This document shows, one piece after another, positions 56,142 through 64,000 of a stretch of DNA of 64,000 bases. Source of the DNA: JAKAVN01 sp963796565 (GTDB lineage: Bacteria; Desulfobacterota; Binatia; Binatales; Binataceae). A program made the translations under genes and the position numbers. Positions within the stretch are counted from its first letter, which is position 1. Each line of letters begins with the position of its first letter. The notes under the pieces were generated by a model. It saw only the letters and a program-made list of their open reading frames with translations, was not told where the DNA came from and did not search any database. The stretch lies in assembly GCA_963796565.1 (NCBI GenBank), contig CAWCMA010000002.1:143035-207034 (forward strand). Direction: 5' to 3'.

Positions 56142-58280
56142 TTAGCCAGTCACCGCTGGGCCCTGCACTCCGCGCGAGAGAGGCGTACCGTCGTTGGCGT
56201 CGCGTTCGAATTTCAACCCTTGTCCAAACTGCATCACCTTGGCAAGCCTCTGCTCCATCGAAGGCGCCAGCTTGCGACCTGAACTCGTGTACGGTCTGAC
56301 ACTGCGCACCGCGTTCACCAGCGAGTGCACGAGACTTTCCTGGTCCTGATCCTCGCGATACCAGACGAACACCTCTGGCATCGTTTCTATTCGCAGATCC
56401 ATCAGAGCCGCCCTGGAGAACAGTTCCCACTCATCAAGCGTCGACGCCGCTTCGTCGCTGAATCCTCCAACCGCATCGAATGCATCACGTCGCACAAGCG
56501 CATTGATGCTTCCGAAACAGTTGACGAACGCCCCGGTAGCCACATCTCCGCCGAGAAACGGACGTCGGGAATGCTCTAGGCGATCTTGCGATGTCTCGCT
56601 AGATGATCCGAGAAAAAAGCTGACCGCCGAAGTCAGAATGTCGGCGCCGACACGCTCTGCCACCTGCACAAAGATCGACAGCGCGTTAGCCGGCAGGAGA
56701 AGAGTGTGATCGTCCACAAAGAACAGATATTCCCCTTTCGCCTGACGGACCGCCGCGTTTCTTCCCGCGCCGATCTCTGAACTGCGCACTCGGATCTTGT
56801 GCAACGAGTTTCCTTTGAAGGCTTCTTCACCGTTCAAACAATTCGCCGGCGACGAGTCGTTCGCGCCGCACTCCGCCAGAATCACCTCCAAGTGCGGATA
56901 GTCCTGCTGCTTCAACGAGGCCAAGGTCGCCGCGGCGCCCTTGTCCAGAGGATTGTAGGCGAAACATACACTGACCAATGGAAAAATTGATTCTTCGCCG
57001 GCCTGCCGGCCTCGGCGGATCTTTTTCTCGTTGTTAGCGCGATGCGCAAGTCCGCCATGCCACTGCACCCACTTACGTTCAGTATCCGCAAACCCCGCCG
57101 ATGGGTGGGCTGAGAAAGCGCCCTCCTTGAGCGCATTTCGAATGCGGCTGGCCAGAACGTCAGGGCGTGGTTCGAAACAAACCTTTTCGCGATCCGCCGG
57201 AGCGATGATTTCCGGAATGCCTCCAACGCTGCTCGCCAACAGCGGCACGCCGGCGCCGACGCATTCCAGTACCGTATTGGGGAAATTATCGATCAAAGAG
57301 GAAATGACGGCCAGGCGTCCATTACCCCTGAGATACTCGATGGCGGCCGCCGAATACTTACTGGAGACGATGTGCCATGGAACCGACCACTTCTTGGATC
57401 TGTCGCTGATATAGCCGATGCTCGAACGGCCATAGAGTTGGGTTTCTTTGCCGAGAAAGGTGACCTCAAACGTGGGAGTTCCCGGATCGGCGCAAAGCTC
57501 GTCCAGAGCATCGCAAAAGACTTTGAGGCCCTTGCGCACTTCAAGTCGCCCGAAAAATACTATCTCACGAATCTCATGGGCCTTATTGGGCGCCGGATTC
57601 TCGGACAAAACACCTTGCGGGAGGACGTAGGGCGCAACGTAAGTCTGATCGGGAAGTTCCCAGCCGTTCTGTTGCATCCAGCCGAGAAGGTACTGACTAG
57701 GACTCACGACAATATCCGCGGCGGAAACGCTCGTTCGTTCCATGAAATCGATCTCCAGCTCTCCGAGATTGCGGATATAGTCCTGACTGCCCTCCTTTAC
57801 CCAAAATGTTGGACCGTGGGCGGAAATCACGAAAGTACAATCGGTGAATGCCAGCCCCTGGCGCTTCGCGAGCACGCTGTAGAAGCCCAAGCCCTGGCAT
57901 TCCGGAAAATGAATCACGTCGAAGTCGCGCTGGTGCTCCTTTAACCAGACGTACGTGTGGTACGAAACACTCGCGGCCCAGGCGGCGTGGATTCGCGGCT
58001 CGTGCGCCATCGGTAGCGGGATCAGTTTAATTCCCTTCTGTGTGCGGTAAAAGTCGACCCAGTCAATCATGTTTCCGTCACTGGGATGGCATCCGAGGAG
58101 GAACAGCACGGTCACGTCGTAACCGGCTCGTTTCAACGCGTCGGCCAGGCTGGTGTACGCGGTCCCAATGCCCGCATTACGAGATGGTCCTTCGATTTCC
58201 CAGGTGGCAATGCAAATGCGTGGAAGTCGGGAACCGCCGGCAAGGTCAACCTTGGGCAATGATGGAAACATGGCAGTCAA
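56142..58280 (-). CDS. Two-domain glycosyltransferase (GT4-GT2 fusion)
   Basis: 712 residues. The N-terminal half (~1-390) is a GT-B, GT4-type transferase with GIGTAYTSLADALKRAGYDV and a C-terminal donor motif DNFPNTVLECVGAGVPLL. The second half (~435-690) is a GT-A, GT2-type domain with FPLVSVCFAYNP, IGAGRNAAVRQAKG and the DxD-like FFVDDHT. A single polypeptide may therefore add two sugars in sequence. The start is TTG at 58280, after AAGGA; an ATG three codons later is possible. It is the first gene of the minus-strand operon. Confidence 0.86.
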   Translation of the reverse strand: MTAMFPSLPKVDLAGGSRLPRICIATWEIEGPSRNAGIGTAYTSLADALKRAGYDVTVLFLLGCHPSDGNMIDWVDFYRTQKGIKLIPLPMAHEPRIHAAWAASVSYHTYVWLKEHQRDFDVIHFPECQGLGFYSVLAKRQGLAFTDCTFVISAHGPTFWVKEGSQDYIRNLGELEIDFMERTSVSAADIVVSPSQYLLGWMQQNGWELPDQTYVAPYVLPQGVLSENPAPNKAHEIREIVFFGRLEVRKGLKVFCDALDELCADPGTPTFEVTFLGKETQLYGRSSIGYISDRSKKWSVPWHIVSSKYSAAAIEYLRGNGRLAVISSLIDNFPNTVLECVGAGVPLLASSVGGIPEIIAPADREKVCFEPRPDVLASRIRNALKEGAFSAHPSAGFADTERKWVQWHGGLAHRANNEKKIRRGRQAGEESIFPLVSVCFAYNPLDKGAAATLASLKQQDYPHLEVILAECGANDSSPANCLNGEEAFKGNSLHKIRVRSSEIGAGRNAAVRQAKGEYLFFVDDHTLLLPANALSIFVQVAERVGADILTSAVSFFLGSSSETSQDRLEHSRRPFLGGDVATGAFVNCFGSINALVRRDAFDAVGGFSDEAASTLDEWELFSRAALMDLRIETMPEVFVWYREDQDQESLVHSLVNAVRSVRPYTSSGRKLAPSMEQRLAKVMQFGQGLKFERDANDGTPLSRGVQGPAVTG

Positions 58281-58823
58281 TTTGGTTATCCTTTCCTTTG
58301 CTTCATCTGATGATTATTCAGACGGTCGTCCCGACCCGCAGATTGGGCCGCAAACTGGTTCAGCAACATACGAGTTTCCTCCAAGCGATTCAAGGGATTT
58401 TCTGAGTGATTGAGACTCATAGGACCAGCGAAGGCTCACAAGACCGGCGAGTGGATGCCCCTCCTCGCACTCCTCCCATCAAAGTACGACGAAAGTGTTA
58501 GCCGAAAGTGTTACCTGTGATGCCGAACTGGAGTCGTTACCCATGTCCCTCGTCACCCATGTCCATGGTCGCATCTCCAGGCCCATTGGAACTGGAGCCG
58601 CGCTCCACAATTCCACAACTCCATAATCGAGGCGTCATCCGAGTAGGATTTCCGTGGCTATAAGATTCGGCTATAGGATTCCGACCGATCGCTGTCGTAG
58701 AGGTTACCTCAGGAACATCGCGGGCTTTAGCGCTTGCCAGGCGCAAGCGCGCAGCAGCGACCGGGCGAAAAATAAAGTTGCGACCGGTTTGTTCCGAGTG
58801 CTCTCCTGGCGTACTCTCTCGCG
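58281..58823. other. Divergent gap with IS-end-like repeats
   Basis: A 543-base gap between the operon and the ABC genes. At ~58489-58570 short repeats occur (CGAAAGTGTTA twice, then GTTACCCATGTCC and TCACCCATGTCC), resembling the terminal regions of IS481/IS21-type elements, with no transposase. Tandem copies of GGCTATARGATTC lie near 58652-58678. A 7-bp stem GCGCTTG/CAAGCGC is at ~58729-58749. Both operon promoters must lie in this gap, but I cannot place them. Confidence 0.45.
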
Positions 58824-59579
58824 ATGCTGGTTACCGTCGAGCGCTTGACGAAGGCCTACGGCAACTTCAAGGCGGTCGACGACGTATCGTTCGTCGTCGA
58901 AGCAGGAGAAATCGTTGGTCTGGTCGGTCCCAATGGGGCCGGCAAGACGACCATCATTCACGTGATACTGGGCCTGATTTTGCCAAACGCGGGCACGGTG
59001 CGTCTGTTCGGGAAGAGTCTGGATACGGATCGCGAGCAGATACTCCAGAGATTAAATTTCACCTCGCCATACATGGCCTTCCCGGTGCGATTGACCGTGC
59101 TCGAGAACCTGAAGGTGTTCGCCCGAATCTACAACGTTCGCGACGCCGGGGCGAAAATTATCGAACTGCTGGAGCGATTCGGCATCGAGGGCCTGAGGAA
59201 CAAGCCGATTTCGCGCTTGTCCTCCGGCGAGACTACGCGGGTTGCGTTGTGCAAGGCATTTCTGAACGATCCGGAATTGCTATTGCTCGATGAGCCGACC
59301 GCTTATCTCGATCTTCAGGCGGCGGTGCAGGTGAGAGACGTCCTGCTCGATCTACAGCGGAGTTGTGGGACCACGATTCTCTATACGTCGCACAACATGC
59401 ACGAGGTCCAGCGCATGTGCAACCGGATCGTCTTTCTCAGCCGGGGGAGCGTAATCGCAAGCGGAACCCCGATCGAGGTAACCCGCAATATCCTGCAGGA
59501 GGAGCGCGACGCGCCCGCTCTCGACGAGGTTTTCCTTCGGATCGCGGGGCGCCAGTCAGATGAAGCCGCATCGAATTAG
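58824..59579 (+). CDS. ABC transporter ATP-binding protein
   Basis: A 251-residue ATPase. Walker A is GPNGAGKTT (~35-43), the signature is LSSGETTR in place of LSGGQ, Walker B is LLLLDEPTAYLD, and the switch His is in SHNMHEVQRM. It belongs to the ABC-2 exporter group (DrrA/NodI-like). The permease starts 20 bases before its stop. It should drive export of a lipid, polysaccharide or drug-like substrate. Given the divergent glycan operon, a modified glycan is a reasonable guess. Confidence 0.93.
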   Translation: MLVTVERLTKAYGNFKAVDDVSFVVEAGEIVGLVGPNGAGKTTIIHVILGLILPNAGTVRLFGKSLDTDREQILQRLNFTSPYMAFPVRLTVLENLKVFARIYNVRDAGAKIIELLERFGIEGLRNKPISRLSSGETTRVALCKAFLNDPELLLLDEPTAYLDLQAAVQVRDVLLDLQRSCGTTILYTSHNMHEVQRMCNRIVFLSRGSVIASGTPIEVTRNILQEERDAPALDEVFLRIAGRQSDEAASN

Positions 59580-60348
59580 GGCGGTTGTCCAGCGGCACAT
59601 CTACGAGGTGTGTCGCAACGCGAATCACATCACCTACATGGTGTACTGGCCGGTGGTGAACATCGCGGTCTGGGGATTTTTCACACTCTATCTGCGCCAC
59701 GGCGATCGCTTGCAGCCTGGAGTGGTTAGTTGCCTGCTCGGGGCGGTCATCCTGTGGGGGCTGTTCAACGCTTTCCAACGCGACATGGCGGTGGGATTTC
59801 TGGAAGAACTGTGGTCGCGAAACCTGGTCAGCCTGTTCGCGTCACCGCTAAGCGTATCGGAATACGTGACCGGGCTGATCATCGTAAGCTTGGGCAAGGC
59901 GATGGTGGGGCTGGTCGTCGAGTCTCTGATCGCCTGGGGCTTCTATCACTACAACATCTTTCCGACGCTGCCCAGATTGATTCCGTTCATACTAAACCTG
60001 ACTCTGTTCGCGCTAACGATGGGCATCGTGGTCACTGGCTTGATCTTTCGCTACACCACGAAGTTCCAGGCGATGGCCTGGAGCTTCGCCGGTCTGCTGA
60101 TGCCGCTGTCGTGCGTATTCTACCCGTTGAGCGCATTGCCGAGCTTCCTGCGGCCGATGGCCTGGATACTCCCGACTACTCATTCGTTCGAGGGTATGCG
60201 GGAGGCTATCGAAAAAGGAGGATTTTCAATACTGCACTTCAAATGGGGCCTCGAATTGAACACGATTTATTTAATCTTTGCCGTCGTGTTCTTTCAATGG
60301 ATGTTCGAGTCGGCGCGATCGCGCGGGCTGTTGGTGAAGATGGAATAG
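59560..60348 (+). CDS. ABC-2 type transporter permease
   Basis: A 262-residue membrane protein with six helices, in the layout of DrrB/NodJ permeases. RNLVSLFASPLSVSEYV and LSCVFYPLSALPSFLRP are typical ABC-2 segments. The ATG overlaps the ATPase gene by 20 bases, so they are cotranslated. Together they form one half-sized exporter that works as a dimer of pairs. No outer-membrane partner is adjacent. Confidence 0.9.
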   Translation: MKPHRIRAVVQRHIYEVCRNANHITYMVYWPVVNIAVWGFFTLYLRHGDRLQPGVVSCLLGAVILWGLFNAFQRDMAVGFLEELWSRNLVSLFASPLSVSEYVTGLIIVSLGKAMVGLVVESLIAWGFYHYNIFPTLPRLIPFILNLTLFALTMGIVVTGLIFRYTTKFQAMAWSFAGLLMPLSCVFYPLSALPSFLRPMAWILPTTHSFEGMREAIEKGGFSILHFKWGLELNTIYLIFAVVFFQWMFESARSRGLLVKME

Positions 60349-60426
60349 CCGAGCCGGCAACAGCAGACATCCGCTTACAGGCTCATACCCACCATAGGAA
60401 AATTCGTCGAAGAGTATTCTGACTCG

Positions 60427-60888
60427 ATGCTGAAGGAATACTGGAATAGGTGGGATTTTTGGCGCAGAAGCAACGAGTCTCTCAAACAAATAGTGTTCAA
60501 TCCGAATCCTGAAGTAGTTCTCTCGCTGGCAGATCTCTATGAGGCCGCGAGCAAAGCCGCGGACGAAGCAGCTTTGGGCACGGCTCTTGAAAAATGGCGT
60601 TCCGGCGAACTAACGGAAGCGGACTATCGCGTGTATGAACAGTATTGGAAGGACGAAGGACGCAAGAGACTGGAAGGCGGACGACTCGCGCGAATCGGCT
60701 TCATCCAATGTCTTCAGCGGTTCTTTTTCTATTGCCACCACCGGGACTCCCGTGAACGAGGACGACGGGATTATCTGCGCCGGCACTTCGATAGGCTGTC
60801 TGAGGGCGACGTGGTAATTATGCTCAACTGGGATACAGCCTCAGAAAGAACCCTAGCTGAAGAAGGCTACTGGAACCCAATAAGTTAA
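60427..60888 (+). pseudogene. Fragment of a SIR2-like domain protein
   Basis: 153 residues. The end reads DVVIMLNWDTASERTLAEEG, close to the LNYDTLLER pattern of SIR2-like proteins, many of which serve in phage defence. The frame stops just after WNP, where relatives continue for a few hundred residues. No N-terminal nucleotide loop is seen. It may be a truncated remnant. Codon use is AT-richer than the neighbours, consistent with recent transfer. The family call is tentative. Confidence 0.45.
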
Positions 60889-61229
60889 ACTCGGGCAGAG
60901 GCTCCCCGTCCGGCATGACTTTCAGATCCTTATGAAAACTGTAGCCCGTGCTCAAGCTCCATGGATCTGTCGGCTGGCATTCGTCCATTGACGATGGCCG
61001 CATCGAAGAAGCTCCGCCTGCAGAGTAGCGTGAGAGTCGGGAGCCGCGCCTTCGCTCGCGTCTTGCGTTGGCAGTCGCGCGAAAGCCATGTCATGAGCCC
61101 GACACTACGATCTTCTTCGCGCTGCGTGATCTGCTGAGTTTCAGTCAGCAAGTCATCTATATAAAACCTATATATGAAACCTAACAAATTTAGGAATTTA
61201 TGAGGTTCCGATTCCGGAATGTGCTGACT
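60889..61229. other. Gene-free, AT-rich stretch before the tRNA fragment
   Basis: No credible gene. An 85-codon frame on the minus strand (60930-61187) has no ribosome-binding site or family match. Sequence near 61155-61200 is notably AT-rich (TATATAAAACCTATATATG). The left border of the tRNA-like homology is at 61230. Confidence 0.5.
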
Positions 61230-61276
61230 ACCTGTTCGTAATCAGCAGGTCGTCGGTTCGGATCCGACCGGTGGCT
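61230..61276 (+). other. 3' half of tRNA-Thr(CGU), probable att scar
   Basis: The sequence matches a tRNA-Thr from its anticodon arm to its 3' end. The loop TTCGTAA carries anticodon CGU, the 3' arm is TCAGC, the T-arm is GTCGG-loop-CCGAC, and the 3' acceptor is CGGTGGC plus a discriminator T. The 5' half (D-arm and 5' acceptor) is absent. One base appears to be missing in the anticodon 5' arm, and the T-loop reads TTCGGAT, where position 58 is normally A. CCA is TCA here. So it is not a working tRNA but a 3' fragment of the kind that integrases copy at attachment sites. Confidence 0.75.
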
Positions 61277-61453
61277 TCAGAATATTCAATAAAATTAGAT
61301 AGTTATCGCGAAGGCCGATCAGGTAGATCTGCCAATTAGTTCTATGCCCGTGTTGTGTCCGTAACCAGTCGGACAACGGCGACCGAACCTGTCCACCGGT
61401 CGACTTCCTAGGGAACGAGAAAGTTAAGCGGCGCCGGCTTCTTTCGTCCCGGT

Positions 61454-62995
61454 TTAGGATTGCAGCTTTGCAGCGCGCTGCTCGACAAAGCGAGCGAGCT
61501 TGCGGTTCCAGCTCGAAAGCGCTGGCCAGAGTCCATCGTATATCTCGCCCAGTTCCGCATAGGCTGCCTTCTCCATCGGCCTCGGTTCGAAGGTCCGAAC
61601 GATATGGTCGGCCATGGCGGCCGATGTCTCGGCAAAGCTCCGGAACCAGCCGCATCCCGTGGCGGCCGCCATTGCCGCCCCGAGAGAAGATGCTTCCTTG
61701 CTCGTCGAGCGATGGACGGGAACGCCCGTGGCGTCGGCCAGTATCTGCATCCATAGATCCGATGCCGTGCCGCCGCCCACCGCGACATAGTGGTCGATCG
61801 TCTGTCCGCATCCGGCTTGCAGGCGCTTCGACGCCAGCGCCTGCTCAAGCACCACGCCCTCCAGCAGCGCGCGATAGAGATCGCCACGCCGCGTCGATCC
61901 CGAGAGGCCGGCGATCACACCCCGCGCCGACGCATCCCAGTAAGGGGTCATGCATCCCTCCCAGTAGGGGACGAGCATGACGCCGTTGGCGCCGACCGGC
62001 GAGGCGGCGGCTTCGGCTTCGAGTGCGGTCAGCGTCTCGAGCTCTCGCTCATGGTCGATGCCCAGGATCTCGCGCGTCAGCCAGTCGAACAGAAAGGTGC
62101 CGGAGCGCAGGCAGGTCTCGACGATATAGCCTCGATCGGCGATCGCCGTCTCGGTTCGGAACGCGGGGTCGAAAGCATAGCGTTCTGAATAAATGCCCGA
62201 GACCACGGCGGTGCCGAGGTTGATATAGGCGCGGCCGGATCGCAGCACATCGACGCCGGTACCCGCGCACTGTCCGTCGCCGCCGGCGGCGAACACGGGA
62301 GTGTCGACAGGAAGGCCGGTCGCCTGCGCAGCGGCTTCCGTGATGGTTCCGATGAGCGCACCGGGTCGCACCAGCGACAGCATCTTTTCGATCGGGACTC
62401 CGGCTGCGGCGAGAATTTCCTGCGACCAGACCAGGCTTTCCATGTCGAGGACGCCCAGCGGGTCGGCCGAGGCGGTCGAGGTTGTCCAGCGGCCGGTGAG
62501 CCGAAAGCACAGATAGCCATGGACCTCCGCGATATAGGCGGCACGATCCAGGAGATGCGGCTCGTTCTCACGCAGCCAGACCATCCGGTAGAGGCAGGGC
62601 GTGATGTCGACCGGCTTGCCCGAGATCGCATGGATCTTCTCGGCGCCGAAGCTCACCCCGAACCGACGCATCTGGTCCAGCGCGCGCTCGTCGAGCCAGA
62701 CGATGGCCGGACGGATCGCCCCGCCGTGCTCGTCGAAGAGGCCGAAGGTCTCCCGCTGGTTCGAGATCGCCACGCCCGCGATGCGCGCCGGCTCAACCTT
62801 TGTGGTGATCTCGCGCAGCGCTTGGGATGTCGAGCGCCACCAGTCTTCGGGTTCCTGTTCGAAATAGCGCGGGCGAGGCTGTTCGAGCGGAATCGGTGCA
62901 CGCCCCTCAGCTACCGGCGCGCCCTTCCGATCCCAAGCAATCGCCTTGGTGGCTGTGGTCGAGGAATCGATTCCGATGACAAGGTCGCGCGGCAT
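61454..62995 (-). CDS. FGGY-family carbohydrate kinase (xylulokinase-like)
   Basis: A 513-residue sugar kinase. The N-terminus reads DLVIGIDSSTTATKAIAWD, the ATP phosphate loop of the FGGY fold. GVAISNQRETFGLFDE, WLDERA and AAGGDGQCAGTG follow, and AVGGGTASDLWMQILAD is the second FGGY signature. The start is the ATG at 62995. It phosphorylates a pentulose, hexulose or related sugar. No isomerase or transporter is adjacent, so the substrate is unknown. It lies on the native side of the tRNA scar. Confidence 0.9.
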   Translation of the reverse strand: MPRDLVIGIDSSTTATKAIAWDRKGAPVAEGRAPIPLEQPRPRYFEQEPEDWWRSTSQALREITTKVEPARIAGVAISNQRETFGLFDEHGGAIRPAIVWLDERALDQMRRFGVSFGAEKIHAISGKPVDITPCLYRMVWLRENEPHLLDRAAYIAEVHGYLCFRLTGRWTTSTASADPLGVLDMESLVWSQEILAAAGVPIEKMLSLVRPGALIGTITEAAAQATGLPVDTPVFAAGGDGQCAGTGVDVLRSGRAYINLGTAVVSGIYSERYAFDPAFRTETAIADRGYIVETCLRSGTFLFDWLTREILGIDHERELETLTALEAEAAASPVGANGVMLVPYWEGCMTPYWDASARGVIAGLSGSTRRGDLYRALLEGVVLEQALASKRLQAGCGQTIDHYVAVGGGTASDLWMQILADATGVPVHRSTSKEASSLGAAMAAATGCGWFRSFAETSAAMADHIVRTFEPRPMEKAAYAELGEIYDGLWPALSSWNRKLARFVEQRAAKLQS

Positions 62996-63010
62996 GCAAG
63001 GGCTCAGCAA

Positions 63011-63370
63011 GAGTCTAAACTTGAATCAACTGAAAAGCACAAGATCAGAACTCGTCAAAGTAGTGTCCTCTGAAGATCACTTGCAGTGGCAATTCGTCAG
63101 TTTGCTGAAAGACGGTCACTCACCGATCGCCGTACCTGCCGCCTCAGGGGTCGCGAGATCGACGTTCGAAGTCACATACTTCGTCTTCGGCGTCCATCCC
63201 CTTAAATCTTCACGCTCGACCATCGCATTGGCTGTTCCTCTCCGCCGATGAAATTCTCATTCGCTTGGGCGCAATGAAGCGCAACGCTGGTCCGTTCGAC
63301 CCGTCCAATCAACGATTTTTGCGAGGGAGTGGCACGGTAGAGGTTGACCGTTTTCATAGGGGCAACTCCG
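63011..63370. other. Gap with a possible frameshifted small gene
   Basis: A 360-base gap. On the minus strand a 50-codon frame starts at 63357 (MKTVNLYRATP), 14 bases after the amidase stop. An overlapping frame ends at 63116 and reads VEREDLRGWTPKTKYV near its C-terminus. The two may be parts of one broken gene, but I recognise neither. Confidence 0.35.
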
Positions 63371-63784
63371 CTACAGGTTCGGATGGCGATTGCGGAATTC
63401 GTTTGCTGCCTCGATTATCGTGCCGAGACGCAGGATCGTAGCCTCGTCGAACCATTTTGAGACCAGTTGGACGTTTATCGGAAGCTGTTCCGAACTGAAG
63501 CGAAACGGCACCGACAGGGCTGGCAAACCGGCCAGGTTGAAGGGCACCGTGGCACGCATCATGTGAGTTGACGGCACCTTTTCGCCATTGACGATATATT
63601 CCTCGAGGTCGGGAGGCGGGGCAGTAAAAGGAATGACGGGGCACAACAACGCGTCGTATTGCCGAAAATATCCGGCGAACGCCGACTTCAGCTGTTCGAC
63701 CTTTTTTCCTGCGTTGATGTAATCGGCCGACGATGGATCCGGCGACGTTACATATATCTTCCCGATGAAGTGCAGGTCTGATTC
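63371..63784 (-). pseudogene. C-terminal remnant of an amidase
   Basis: About 137 residues match the C-terminal end of the amidase-signature family: YDALLCPVIPFTAPPP, MRATVPFNLAGLPALSVPF and INVQLVSKWFDEATILRLG. The N-terminal catalytic Lys-Ser-Ser core is missing. The frame is open further upstream to 63853, but that part is the antisense-frame IS sequence, not amidase. The gene was broken by the element at 63814 onward. Confidence 0.75.
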
Positions 63785-63813
63785 ACGATTCCCAGTGTCT
63801 CGATGGATCCTGT

Positions 63814-63933
63814 TCAGTCCAGCGTCGCGCTTGAGATCCCGTGGCACCGGCATACCTCTTCGGTCTTCGCCTCTGCCTCGTGCTCCCGCAGCACCCCGAT
63901 GATTTGATCCTCGCTGAACCGGCTTCCTTTCAT
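63814..63933 (-). mobile_element. Truncated IS3-family orfA start
   Basis: Translating the minus strand from ATG 63933 gives 39 residues, MKGSRFSEDQIIGVLREHEA and then a KTEEVCRCHGISSAT segment. This is the N-terminal helix-turn-helix of IS3-family OrfA. The frame ends in TGA at 63814, where the rest of OrfA should continue, so it is a fragment. GGAAGGGAG precedes the ATG. The IS end probably lies near or beyond 64000. It abuts the amidase remnant. Confidence 0.75.
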
Positions 63934-64000
63934 CGCCCGTCTCCCTTCCGTCGACGGACTCTACCTCAAACTTGGCTGAGTTTTAGGGATGCAGACCAGG

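Noticed and set aside
58537..58746. 69-codon minus-strand frame
   Set aside because: It runs through IS-end-like repeats and has no protein features.
60930..61187. 85-codon minus-strand frame before the tRNA fragment
   Set aside because: No family resemblance or ribosome-binding site; treated as non-coding.
61230..61276. Intact tRNA gene
   Set aside because: The 5' acceptor and D-arm are missing, one base is lost in the anticodon arm and the T-loop is altered.

Overview
The window comes from a GC-rich, Gram-negative bacterium. The evidence is Sec signal peptides, a lipobox lipoprotein, exported DUF1329, YceI and CopC proteins, and a 581-residue primary sigma factor of proteobacterial layout. 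Gene order around arg-lipoprotein-lysA-dapF-dapA, together with hslVU-xerC, recalls deltaproteobacterial-type lineages (Desulfobacterota, Binatota). That placement is inference from gene content and remembered family sequences, not a database result.

Positions 239-13223 (minus strand) hold a dense block in which many genes overlap by 1-20 bases. In transcription order it is xerC, hslV, hslU, argB, argD, argF, argG, a 57-residue Cys-rich protein, argH, a lipoprotein, lysA, dapF, dapA. It couples chromosome-dimer resolution and HslUV proteolysis to arginine and lysine (meso-DAP) synthesis. Divergent from it, a Cys-rich 102-residue protein, glmU and glmS (13311-16974) make UDP-GlcNAc. From 17 to 27 kb lie a DUF1223 protein, a DUF1003 membrane protein, an extradiol dioxygenase, a class III CoA-transferase, rpoD with a near-consensus promoter and a strong terminator, a Na/Ca-type exchanger, a family B DNA polymerase and a DUF3565 protein.

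From 27 to 51 kb the content is accessory metabolism. It includes a two-domain phosphoesterase, an FAA hydrolase and a copper-linked operon (DUF2318, a small exported protein, an exported protein whose mature end is His, CopC, CopD). A histidine kinase with an ethylene-receptor-like membrane domain and a PaiB-like protein follow. Next come frc with a ThDP-dependent acyl-CoA lyase, an M20 peptidase, DUF1329 and YceI proteins, a truncated aminotransferase, a hydantoinase followed by an SDR with an apparent CTG start, a YVTN-type protein and a cytochrome P450.

From 51.9 to 61.3 kb lies a less GC-rich block. Its minus-strand operon encodes a GT4-GT2 glycosyltransferase fusion, two sulfotransferases, a methyltransferase and a membrane SGNH protein. 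A divergent ABC-2 exporter pair and a SIR2-like gene fragment follow. The block ends at a 3' half of tRNA-Thr(CGU), which looks like an attachment-site scar. Beyond it lie an FGGY sugar kinase, an amidase remnant and the start of an IS3-family orfA at the right edge. The most promising leads are the probable sulfated-glycan island with its tRNA scar, the copper operon beside the ethylene-receptor-like kinase, and the small Cys-rich proteins embedded in the core operons. No CRISPR array, rRNA gene or intact tRNA gene was seen.
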